Assembly: GCA_934500855.1 (NCBI GenBank)
Contig: CAKSUH010000106.1
Span: forward strand, 1 to 5,947
Source: an uncultured Eubacteriales bacterium
Lineage (GTDB): Bacteria > Bacillota > Clostridia > Oscillospirales > CAG-272
Length of the DNA stretch: 5,947 nucleotides
Reading direction: 5' to 3'
Positions 1 through 5,925 of this stretch are shown here, piece by piece. The notes beneath the pieces were generated by a model. The model did no database searches. It saw only the letters and a list, made by a program, of their open reading frames with translations, and was not told the DNA's origin. A program made the translations under genes and the position numbers. Within the stretch, counting starts at the first letter, position 1; each line of letters begins with the position of its first letter.

Positions 1-582
1 GCCGAGCGGTGCGTCCGCCGCAACCGCTTCGTTCGCATTCTTTTCCGACGGGACCGATTCGCCCGTCAGAGCGGATTCCTCGCTTTTCAGGCTGACCGAG
101 CGGAGCAGTCTCGCGTCTGCAGGCACGCTGTCTCCCGCCTCCAGCCGGATGATGTCCCCGGGGACCACATCCGCCGCGTCAATGACTTTCTCCACGCCGC
201 CGCGGATGACCCTTGTGTGCGGGGCGGATAAATTTTGCAGGGCATCCAGCTCTTTCTCGGCGCGGCTTTCCTGCGCCACACCGATGACCGCGTTCAGAAT
301 GACGATAACGAGAATCAGCGCAGGCTCCAGAAATTCCTTTGCGTCGTCCCCTCTCAGCGCGATGACGAACGAAACGATCGCCGCCGCAATCAGGCAAAGA
401 ATCATCACATCCTTGAACTGTTCCAGAAACCGTACAAACATCGGTTTCTTTTTCTTTCCGCGCAGGCGGTTGGGTCCGTGTTCGGCAAGCCGCTTGGCGG
501 CTTCCTCCTCCGTCAGTCCTGTTTTTGCATCGCTTCCGAGCGCCTTCAGGACCTGCTCCGGAGTCTGATCGTGAAATGTCAT
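1..582 (-). CDS. P2-type cation-transporting (Ca2+-like) P-type ATPase, N-terminal 194 residues; cut by window edge
   Basis: An integral membrane ATP-driven cation pump. The open frame starts at the ATG ending at 582 and stays open to position 1, giving 194 residues of a protein usually near 850-900. The N-terminal cation-ATPase domain is about residues 5-45 (pattern GLTEEEAAKRLAEHGPN at 22-38). A basic KKKK run precedes the first hydrophobic segment (about 57-76), and the second is about 86-103. The actuator domain follows, with VVPGDII at 139-145, DSVPADARLL at 151-160 and the dephosphorylation loop TGES at 173-176. The phosphorylated Asp (DKTGT), the nucleotide domain and the M4 ion site are off the window, so ion specificity cannot be read. 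The family, with its N-terminal domain and no CXXC metal-binding domain, points to Ca2+ (PMCA/SERCA/PacL-like) rather than Cu or Zn export. The start is supported by GGAGG at 591-595, 8 nt upstream, and by the promoter at 656-684. Confidence 0.93.
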   Translation of the reverse strand, partial: MTFHDQTPEQVLKALGSDAKTGLTEEEAAKRLAEHGPNRLRGKKKKPMFVRFLEQFKDVMILCLIAAAIVSFVIALRGDDAKEFLEPALILVIVILNAVIGVAQESRAEKELDALQNLSAPHTRVIRGGVEKVIDAADVVPGDIIRLEAGDSVPADARLLRSVSLKSEESALTGESVPSEKNANEAVAADAPLG

Positions 583-634
583 CCTTGTTTCCTCCGTTTT
601 GAATAGGATAGCCAAATTCGCGACAGAAATACAC

Positions 635-682
635 ACGCTGTCGCCCGATGATATTATAATATCACGATTTTCTAACGCTGTC
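635..682. repeat. Two 8-bp direct repeats (ACGCTGTC) flanking the promoter core
   Basis: ACGCTGTC occurs at 635-642 and at 675-682, 40 bp apart start to start, which is close to four helical turns. On the minus strand one copy (GACAGCGT) overlaps the -35 box and the other lies just downstream of the expected transcription start, so they bracket the palindrome at 649-664. They may be paired binding sites or chance, since 8 bp is short. Confidence 0.3.
649..664. repeat. 16-bp perfect palindrome over the -10 box (operator candidate)
   Basis: TGATATTATAATATCA reads the same on both strands without mismatch. It covers the whole -10 hexamer of the minus-strand ATPase promoter and reaches the expected transcription start. 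A dimeric repressor bound here would block open-complex formation. Part of the symmetry comes from the AT-rich -10 itself, but the outer TGA/TCA arms lie outside the hexamer. I do not recognise it as the site of a named regulator. Confidence 0.5.
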
Positions 683-684
683 AA
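656..684 (-). promoter_or_regulatory. Sigma-A-type promoter of the P-type ATPase gene
   Basis: On the minus strand, a perfect -35 box TTGACA (684-679) is followed by a 17-nt spacer and the -10 box TATTAT (661-656). A TGA directly before the -10 gives the extended -10 motif. The predicted transcription start is near 649, leaving a 5' leader of roughly 65 nt before the start codon at 582. The match to consensus is strong enough that the promoter would be expected to need repression or another control. A palindrome covers the -10 box (see the entry at 649-664). Confidence 0.8.
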
Positions 685-697
685 GTGATTGTATAAA
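669..697 (+). promoter_or_regulatory. Weak promoter candidate for the FAD oxidoreductase
   Basis: TATAAA at 692-697 is the best plus-strand -10 candidate upstream of the gene starting at 801. Only a poor -35 (TTTCTA, 669-674) sits 17 nt before it, and the leader would be about 100 nt long. It overlaps the divergent ATPase promoter, so the two could compete. No better plus-strand promoter was seen in 583-800. Confidence 0.2.
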
Positions 698-800
698 GAT
701 TTTCCGCTTTTTACATTCTATTCATGATTTCAATACGGGATGCGGCATCTCGCATAAACGGCGCATTTTCGCTCCATACTACGGAAAAAGGAGTGATGCA

Positions 801-2291
801 ATGAAAACGGTTATCATCGGGGGCGGCGTTGCGGGGCTTGCCGCCGGAATTTACGGTCGGAAATACGGTCTGGACTGCGAACTTTTTGAAAAGAATCCGC
901 ACATCGGCGGCAACCTCACAGGCTGGGAGCGCAAAGGGTGCAAGATCGACAACTGCATTCACTGGCTCTGCGGCACACTGCCCGGGAACGCGTCCTACGA
1001 CACCTGGCGTGACATGGGGCTGTTGGACGATCTCACTTCGTTCCATCGGAACGACTGCCTTTACGAAAGCGAGCGGAACGGAGAGCGCATCGGGCTTTAT
1101 GCCGACCTTGAGAGAACCCGCGAACGGATGCTTCGTCTCTCTCCGCAGGACAGCGCGGAAACCGACCGTCTGATTGCAACCGTGCGCGCCCTGATTCCCT
1201 TTGCGGGGAGCGGGACCTTGCGCGAAAAATCCGCAATCGTCGCACGCGTTCCCGATCTGCTCCGCTATCGGTCCATGAACCTTTACCATCTTGCGGGGTA
1301 CTTTCATCATCCGTTGCTCCGTCTGCTTCTGACCGACTATATCGGAGGGGAATTCTCCGCAGTCGCCCTGCTTTGCGCGTATGCCGCCTATGTCAGCGGA
1401 AACGGTTCGATCCCGGACGGCGGCTCGTTTGCGGCGGCGGAACGCGTCGGTCACCGCTTCACCGCGCTCGGCGGAGTTCTGCACACGGGGGTCGGGGTTT
1501 CCCGCATCCTGACCGACGGCGATGCGGTCTGCGGAATCGTGACCGAAAACGGCGAACGGATCGCCGCAGACTGCGTGATCTGTGCCTGCGACCCGTTTGT
1601 GACCTTCGGTCGGCTTTTGCCCCGCGAGACGATGCCGCCCGCCTTGACGCGGCGATTGAACAACCCGCAGACACCGGTTTTCTCTGCGCTTCACGCGGCG
1701 TTCCTTTGCGACCGCGACGCCTTGACCGAGCCGTTCGGAACGCGTGTGATCGATTCCCCCCGCTTCTCTTCGCGCGGCGGCGAACGCCTGCCCGTCAAAG
1801 AGTACTCCCGGGAGCCGTCCTTTGCACCCGAAGGGAAAGTCCTGCTTCAGACGCTGGTCTTTCAGACCGAGCAGGAAAGCACCGACTGGATCGCGCTTTC
1901 GGGCAACAGAACCGCATACCGCCGCCGCAAGGAGGAAATCTGCGCGCGGATGGGAGCGGCAATTCTGGACGCAATGCCCTCGCTTGCCAAAGGGTTTGAA
2001 GCGGTCGACTGCTGGACCCCTGCCACCTACCACCGCTATTTCGACGCGCACTGCGGCGCGTTCCTCTCCAACGCCTTCACGCCGTCCGCCTCGCTTCGGA
2101 CGGTCTCCCCACGCATTCCAGCCGTGCGGAACTGCTTCCTCGCCACGCAATGGCTCCGCTCACCCGGCGGACTTCCGATTGCCGCCGACTGCGGTCGCCG
2201 CGCCGCCCGCATGGCAGCTGAACAACTGCGGAGCACGCATCGGATGCGTCTGCCGAAGGAATCCCGCCCCGATCTTCAGCATATCATATAA
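801..2291 (+). CDS. FAD-dependent oxidoreductase, phytoene-desaturase/amine-oxidase-like
   Basis: A 496-residue flavoprotein of the NAD(P)/FAD-dependent oxidoreductase group related to CrtI-type desaturases and flavin amine oxidases. The N-terminal Rossmann dinucleotide fold is plain: VIIGGGVAGLAAG with glycines at 7, 9 and 12, and the ribose-binding acid E30 in LFEKN, then GGN at 36-38. The family's C-terminal FAD signature is at about 444-472 (LATQW, SPGGLP at 454-459, then an alanine-rich helix). The middle, about 60-430, would form the substrate domain, and nothing in it identifies the substrate. There is no signal peptide before the Rossmann fold, so the enzyme is cytosolic or membrane-associated. 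The start is fixed by the fold beginning at residue 3 and by AAGGAG at 788-793, 7 nt upstream. It is a single-gene unit, convergent with the operon on the right. No carotenoid gene (phytoene synthase) lies beside it, so desaturase activity should not be assumed. Confidence 0.9.
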   Translation: MKTVIIGGGVAGLAAGIYGRKYGLDCELFEKNPHIGGNLTGWERKGCKIDNCIHWLCGTLPGNASYDTWRDMGLLDDLTSFHRNDCLYESERNGERIGLYADLERTRERMLRLSPQDSAETDRLIATVRALIPFAGSGTLREKSAIVARVPDLLRYRSMNLYHLAGYFHHPLLRLLLTDYIGGEFSAVALLCAYAAYVSGNGSIPDGGSFAAAERVGHRFTALGGVLHTGVGVSRILTDGDAVCGIVTENGERIAADCVICACDPFVTFGRLLPRETMPPALTRRLNNPQTPVFSALHAAFLCDRDALTEPFGTRVIDSPRFSSRGGERLPVKEYSREPSFAPEGKVLLQTLVFQTEQESTDWIALSGNRTAYRRRKEEICARMGAAILDAMPSLAKGFEAVDCWTPATYHRYFDAHCGAFLSNAFTPSASLRTVSPRIPAVRNCFLATQWLRSPGGLPIAADCGRRAARMAAEQLRSTHRMRLPKESRPDLQHII

Positions 2292-2323
2292 GAGCTCCCC
2301 TGCGTGCGGGTGCGCTGGGCAAA

Positions 2324-2368
2324 GCAAAAGCGGAACGCCCCGAAAGAACAGAGTGCTCCGCTTTTTGC
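2324..2368. terminator. Probable bidirectional rho-independent terminator between convergent genes
   Basis: The arms AAAAGCGGA (left, to 2334) and TCCGCTTTTT (right, from 2357) pair across a 22-nt centre. Past an A-C mismatch, CGC 2336-2338 can pair with GTG 2353-2355, which shortens the loop. The stem ends in TTTTT on the plus strand and TTTT on the minus strand, so it can stop both the FAD gene (stop at 2291) and the operon ending at 2373. The T runs are short, so efficiency is uncertain. Confidence 0.65.
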
Positions 2369-2372
2369 CGAT

Positions 2373-3245
2373 TCAATCGGTTCCGTTCAGCGCAACCGTG
2401 AAAATGCGACCGCCCATGCCGTCACGGGAAACGGTACAGGAGGCAAATCCGTCCGGAAGTGTGACCGTTTCCTCTGCCGTGCGCAGAACCAGATACCCAT
2501 CGGTTTCGTACCACTGTCCGTAACGGAACAGACCGAGGTATTCCTCAAGCGTCAGGCGCGACCGTTCCATCACCCGTGCGTGCGGCGCTCCGACATACCG
2601 CAGATGCCACGGCTCGTAGCCGAAACCCGTCACCCCGGCTTTCCCGATCGGATAACGGATCACAAAACCTTCCTCGGCGCAGGTTCGGTTGACCAGCCGC
2701 CCCGCACGCGATTTCAGAAAGGCTTTTCCGCCGTACCCGCGAACGCAGACATCCAGCGCAAGACCGATCCCGTGCTCACTCTCCCCGGGCTGCGCCGCAA
2801 CCGTTTCGCCGTTCGCATTCAGTTCCTCGCGTTGCTCCGCGGCGGTCCGATACGCGCTCAGAATCAGCAGTCGCTCCCCCGTTTCCGCCTCAACGCGTGC
2901 CCGAAGTGCTTCAAACGCCGTGCGGGTATCGGCGGTCATGCTCCAACCGTCCGCTTCGGTCAGTTCGGGTGGGTCTGACGGATCCGACGGATGCTCGCGG
3001 TTGACCAGCATCAGCGTATCGGAAAAGGTCACTCTGCCGTCCGCACGCAACGCCGCATCGTCATACTCCGTCATTTTCCCCGTCGGCGTGACCTCCCGCA
3101 GGTCCGGAATCGCCGCAGGCGTCAGCACATAGCCAACGCGATAGCGCCAGTCGCCGCGCAGGATCAGCAGTCCCGCCGCAACGCCGAGCAAAATCAGAGT
3201 CACCGCAAGGACCGTCACAGCCCGACGGCGTGGACGGGGCTTCAT
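2373..3245 (-). CDS. VanY-type D-alanyl-D-alanine carboxypeptidase (peptidase M15B), membrane-anchored
   Basis: A 290-residue zinc carboxypeptidase expected to remove the terminal D-Ala from peptidoglycan stem peptides outside the membrane. Basic residues (MKPRPRRR) lead a hydrophobic anchor at about 9-29. The M15B core runs from about 105 to 225. It has SAYRT at 130-134, the zinc motif SEHGIGLALD at 156-165 (ligands H158 and D165), and EPWHLRY at 211-217 (catalytic E211, zinc ligand H214). All key residues are present, so it should be active. The last 60 or so residues form an extension beyond the usual core. The start at 3245 overlaps the stop of the upstream reductase as ATGA, which indicates translational coupling. 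The only upstream purine run (GGGGG) is a poor ribosome site, which fits. The frame remains open upstream, but that part lies antisense-frame inside the reductase gene and is not expected to be used. The context does not include vanA/vanX-type genes, so ordinary wall maturation is likelier than glycopeptide resistance. Confidence 0.9.
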   Translation of the reverse strand: MKPRPRRRAVTVLAVTLILLGVAAGLLILRGDWRYRVGYVLTPAAIPDLREVTPTGKMTEYDDAALRADGRVTFSDTLMLVNREHPSDPSDPPELTEADGWSMTADTRTAFEALRARVEAETGERLLILSAYRTAAEQREELNANGETVAAQPGESEHGIGLALDVCVRGYGGKAFLKSRAGRLVNRTCAEEGFVIRYPIGKAGVTGFGYEPWHLRYVGAPHARVMERSRLTLEEYLGLFRYGQWYETDGYLVLRTAEETVTLPDGFASCTVSRDGMGGRIFTVALNGTD

Positions 3246-3958
3246 ACCGCAAAACCCCCGTCCACGCCGAGAATCTGTCCCGTAATAAAACCTGCGGCTT
3301 CCGAGGCAAAGAAGAGCACCGCCGCCGCAACCTCCTCGGGCTTTCCGAGCCTGCACAGCGGGGTCCCGTCGCACAGTTCCGCCCTCGTTGCGGCATCCAG
3401 CGAACGGTTCATGTCGGTGTCGATGACCCCCGGTTCCACGCAGTTGACGATCACGCCGGACGGACCGAGTTCCTTTGCCAAAGCCATGGTCAGCCCGCGG
3501 ATGCCCGCTTTGGTTGCGGAGTATGCGACCTCGCAGGACGCACCCGTTTTTCCCCACATGGAGCCGATGTTGACAATATATCCGCTGTGCTGTCGGACCA
3601 TCTGCTCTGCGGCGCGTTGGGCGCAAAAGACCGCTCCGTCAAGGTTGGTTCCGCGCAGGGCAACATAGTCCTCTTCGGTCAGGTCGGTAAACAGACCGAT
3701 CTGCGCCATGCCCGCATTATTGACCAGCACATCCAGCCGCCCTTCTTCCCCGATGATGCGGTCGATTCCCTCCCGCACTGCCGCGCGGTCCGAGACATCA
3801 ACCCTCATTCCGACCGCCCCCGTCTCGCGCTCAAGCGCTTCCACGGTTTCGCGGTCCGCAGAACGGTAAAAGAAACGGACCTTCTCGCCTCTTTCGCAAA
3901 ACGCGCGCACGCACGCCTTGCCGATTCCTCTCGTCCCGCCGGTTACCAAAACAACCAT
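3242..3958 (-). CDS. Short-chain dehydrogenase/reductase, FabG-like (classical SDR)
   Basis: A 238-residue cytosolic NAD(P)(H)-dependent oxidoreductase, normal length for a classical SDR. The cofactor motif TGGTRGIG is at 6-13 and NNAG at 80-83. The catalytic tetrad is complete: N105 (TNLDG), S133 (IGSMWG), Y146 and K150 (YSATK). The C-terminal GQILGVDGG motif is typical of 3-oxoacyl-ACP reductases and related enzymes. R32/S33 after the second beta strand (YRSADR) suggests NADPH preference. The fold resembles FabG most closely, but there are no fab genes nearby, so the substrate could be another keto compound. The start has a strong AAGGAGG (3964-3970), 5 nt upstream. It is the middle gene of the operon: 72 nt after the metallo-hydrolase stop, and its stop overlaps the carboxypeptidase start. 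Confidence 0.9.
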   Translation of the reverse strand: MVVLVTGGTRGIGKACVRAFCERGEKVRFFYRSADRETVEALERETGAVGMRVDVSDRAAVREGIDRIIGEEGRLDVLVNNAGMAQIGLFTDLTEEDYVALRGTNLDGAVFCAQRAAEQMVRQHSGYIVNIGSMWGKTGASCEVAYSATKAGIRGLTMALAKELGPSGVIVNCVEPGVIDTDMNRSLDAATRAELCDGTPLCRLGKPEEVAAAVLFFASEAAGFITGQILGVDGGFAV

Positions 3959-3971
3959 ATTCTCCTCCTTA

Positions 3972-4020
3972 AAACCGCATGGTTTCCTTTTTATCCGATC
4001 CGCACCCGGGAACTCTCCCG
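3972..4020 (-). other. Two small hairpins in the leader between operon genes 1 and 2
   Basis: The 72-nt gap between the metallo-hydrolase and the reductase holds two short perfect stems: CGGGA/TCCCG (4007-4020, 4-nt loop) and AAACC/GGTTT (3972-3985, 4-nt loop). The second ends two bases upstream of the reductase's Shine-Dalgarno sequence. Neither has a T run, so they are not terminators. They may influence ribosome access or RNA processing, or be chance. No promoter is evident in the gap. Confidence 0.3.
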
Positions 4021-4030
4021 AACAATCCGC

Positions 4031-4846
4031 CTATCCGGCAATTCGGACATCGCCTTCGAGATCGGTTCTGCGGACCGTATTGCAGACGGCACGCATCCGC
4101 TCAAGCGCTCGCCCGTCCGGATGCCCATACTCGTTTCCCGCGCCGCAGGAGACAACAATCTCTTTCGGAGAAACCGCCGCAAGAAATTCCGCACTGCCAG
4201 CGCTGTCCGATCCATGGTGTCCCGCAATCAGCACATCCGCCCGCAAAGCGTCGGCGCCGACCCGTTGCAGCAGCTTCTTTTCGGTTTTCCGTCCCGCATC
4301 ACCCATAAACAGAATCCGTTTGCCGCCAAGCGCCAGCATCAGAACCAAACCGCCCTCGTTGTCGGGTTCCGCTTCTTCATCGGACGGAGACAGCACGGTC
4401 AGGACCGCCTCTCCGACCGTCAGGCATTCCCCTGCCGCCGCAGGACGGATCGGAACCGCTTTCGCATCTGCCGTGCGGACCAGTGTATCGTAGGAATCGT
4501 TCGCCTCCGCCGCACCGTTGGTTCTGATCTCCCGCACCGAAAACGCGCGGAGAACCGCATCCGCTCCGCCGATATGGTCCTCATCGGGATGCGTGAGGAC
4601 CATCATGGCAAACGCCCGAACCCCCATTTGCCGCAGGTGCTCGCACAGCACTTCCTGCCGGCTCTCGGGTCCCGCATCAACCAGAATGTTCCCCGCCTCG
4701 GTCCGGATCAGCGCGGCGCTCCCCTCCCCGACATCCAGCACCACAACCTCGGGCAGGTCCGATGTGCGCGGAACCGAACCGTACACGACTGCCGCAACAA
4801 GCAACAGCAACGCGCCCGCAAGCGCCGCAAAACGAATCCTGCGCAT
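4031..4846 (-). CDS. Membrane-anchored ComEC-like metallo-beta-lactamase-fold hydrolase
   Basis: A 271-residue protein with one N-terminal hydrophobic segment (about 6-23, after MRRIR) and no lipobox, so anchored with the catalytic domain outside, or exported. The rest is a metallo-beta-lactamase domain of the kind found at the C-terminus of the DNA-uptake channel ComEC/Rec2: LDVGEG at 37-42, LVDAG at 55-59, the metal motif THPDEDHIGG at 85-94 (H86, D88, D90, H91), MGDAG at 181-185 and GHHGS at 209-213, then NEYGHP at 239-243. All metal ligands are present. Related ComEC domains are proposed nucleases or phosphodiesterases, but the substrate here is unknown. The polytopic ComEC channel is absent, so this is a stand-alone form. 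The start at 4846 was chosen over the upstream ATG at 4939 because GGGAGG (4855-4860) lies 8 nt upstream, the promoter at 4878-4906 lies inside the longer version, and the extra residues are unlike a signal sequence. It is the first gene of the operon. Confidence 0.88.
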   Translation of the reverse strand: MRRIRFAALAGALLLLVAAVVYGSVPRTSDLPEVVVLDVGEGSAALIRTEAGNILVDAGPESRQEVLCEHLRQMGVRAFAMMVLTHPDEDHIGGADAVLRAFSVREIRTNGAAEANDSYDTLVRTADAKAVPIRPAAAGECLTVGEAVLTVLSPSDEEAEPDNEGGLVLMLALGGKRILFMGDAGRKTEKKLLQRVGADALRADVLIAGHHGSDSAGSAEFLAAVSPKEIVVSCGAGNEYGHPDGRALERMRAVCNTVRRTDLEGDVRIAG

Positions 4847-4877
4847 CCGTATCGCCTCCCTACCTTTTCTTTTCCTT

Positions 4878-4906
4878 ATTATAGCAGATACGGGCGCATT
4901 TTGCAA
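4878..4906 (-). promoter_or_regulatory. Sigma-A-type promoter of the three-gene operon
   Basis: On the minus strand, -35 TTGCAA (4906-4901), a 17-nt spacer ending in TGC (extended -10), and a perfect TATAAT (4883-4878). The predicted start of transcription is near 4871, giving a leader of about 25 nt before the metallo-hydrolase start. This placement rules out translation from the longer upstream ATG. Confidence 0.8.
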
Positions 4907-4996
4907 GAGCCGCCGCTCGGTTTTCGGTCTTTTTTCCAATATACCGCAGAAAAGTGACTTTCCGATGACAATTCAAACCTTTTTTCGCCTTATCTC

Positions 4997-5025
4997 TTGC
5001 TTTTTCCGTCGGATTGGTATATAAT
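4997..5025 (+). promoter_or_regulatory. Sigma-A-type promoter of the Mrp-type ATPase gene
   Basis: TTGCTT (4997-5002), a 17-nt spacer and a perfect TATAAT (5020-5025). Transcription should begin near 5032, about 30 nt before the ATG at 5064. It is divergent from the operon promoter at 4878-4906, with about 90 bp between the two -35 boxes. The stretch between them is pyrimidine-rich on the plus strand and shows no clear operator. Confidence 0.72.
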
Positions 5026-5063
5026 AGAAGCCGAATACAATATGCTCAAAGGAAGGTTGAAAA

Positions 5064-5918
5064 ATGTCAGAAGAATGTACGCACAACTGTGAAAGCTGTT
5101 CCGCAGACTGCGCTTCGCGGAACAAGGGCGAACAGGAAAGCCTGCTGATCCCCGCGAACCCCGCAAGCGAGGTCAAACACATCATCGGGGTTGTAAGCGG
5201 AAAAGGCGGCGTCGGAAAGTCTCTTGTAACCTCCATGCTTGCGGTTTTGCTCCGCCGTGAAGGCTTCCGCGTCGGCATCATGGACGCGGATATTACGGGT
5301 CCGTCCATCCCGAAAGCATTCGGTGTTCACAATGTGCAGATTTACGGTGACGACAACGGCATGATTCCCCCCGCAACCACAACGGGAATCGATATGATCT
5401 CGGTCAACCTGCTCCTCGGCGAGGACGAAACGCGCCCCGTCATCTGGCGCGGCGCCATGATTTCGGGTGTGGTCCAGCAGTTCTGGAAGGACACCATCTG
5501 GAACGAGGACATCCTGTTGGTCGACTGCCCTCCCGGAACCGGCGATGTGCCGCTGACGGTGTTCCAGTCCATGCCGCTGGACGGCATCATCATCGTCTCC
5601 AGTCCGCAGGATCTGGTGTCGATGATCGTCAGCAAAGCCGCCAACATGGCAACCATGATGAACATTCCCGTGCTCGGTCTGGTGGAGAATATGTCCTATG
5701 TCAAATGCCCAGACTGCGGGAAGGAGATCCGGGTCTTTGGCGAAAGCCATATCGAGGAGGTTGCCGAAAAATTCGGCTATGACCTTCTGGGCAGGATTCC
5801 GCTCGACGCCAAGCTCTCGGCGCTTGTGGACCGCGGCATGATCGAACTGATGGAGAACAACTATCTGGACGGCGCCTGCGAGACCGTGATGAAGAAACTC
5901 GGTCTGACAAGAGGCTGA
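5064..5918 (+). CDS. Mrp/NBP35-family Fe-S cluster carrier ATPase (P-loop)
   Basis: A 284-residue cytosolic P-loop ATPase of the Mrp/NBP35/ApbC family, which binds Fe-S clusters and passes them to apoproteins. Four N-terminal cysteines are spaced CX3CX2CX3C (C5, C9, C12, C16), resembling the Fe-S site of NBP35. The deviant Walker A is GKGGVGKS at 46-53, the MinD/Mrp-type DADITGPS at 74-81, and the switch/Walker B region DCPPGTGD at 154-161. ENMSYVKCPDCG (208-219) supplies the conserved CXXC pair (C215, C218) that binds the shared cluster at the dimer interface. It lacks the roughly 100-residue MIP18-like N-terminal domain of enterobacterial Mrp. The start is supported by GGAAGG at 5051-5056 and by the cysteine motif beginning at residue 5. 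It is a single-gene unit with its own promoter and terminator hairpin. No isc, suf or nif gene is visible nearby. Confidence 0.95.
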   Translation: MSEECTHNCESCSADCASRNKGEQESLLIPANPASEVKHIIGVVSGKGGVGKSLVTSMLAVLLRREGFRVGIMDADITGPSIPKAFGVHNVQIYGDDNGMIPPATTTGIDMISVNLLLGEDETRPVIWRGAMISGVVQQFWKDTIWNEDILLVDCPPGTGDVPLTVFQSMPLDGIIIVSSPQDLVSMIVSKAANMATMMNIPVLGLVENMSYVKCPDCGKEIRVFGESHIEEVAEKFGYDLLGRIPLDAKLSALVDRGMIELMENNYLDGACETVMKKLGLTRG

Positions 5919-5925
5919 CAAAAAA

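Noticed and set aside
711..2150. Minus-strand open frame of 479 codons opposite the FAD oxidoreductase
   Set aside because: It is rich in Arg, Gly and Ala, shows no recognisable motif and has no placed ribosome site. The opposite strand carries a clear flavoprotein, so this is a product of GC-rich codon use.
2373..3245. Glycopeptide (vancomycin) resistance locus
   Set aside because: Only a VanY-type carboxypeptidase is present. No ligase, VanX or VanRS-type genes lie nearby, and such enzymes are common in wall maturation.
3246..3626. Longer N-terminus for the carboxypeptidase (417 residues)
   Set aside because: The added part lies wholly within the reductase gene in another frame, and the membrane anchor and ATGA overlap fit the start at 3245.
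4907..4936. Possible plus-strand terminator (GAGC/GCTC stem followed by T-rich DNA)
   Set aside because: The stem is only 4 bp, the T run is distant from it, and no plus-strand gene upstream would need it.
4847..4939. Longer N-terminus for the metallo-hydrolase (start at 4939)
   Set aside because: The operon promoter lies inside it, and a good ribosome site and signal anchor mark the start at 4846.
3230..4957. Plus-strand open frame of 575 codons spanning the operon
   Set aside because: It runs antisense across two well-supported genes and both their boundaries, and its translation has low complexity with many His and Arg residues and no domain signature.
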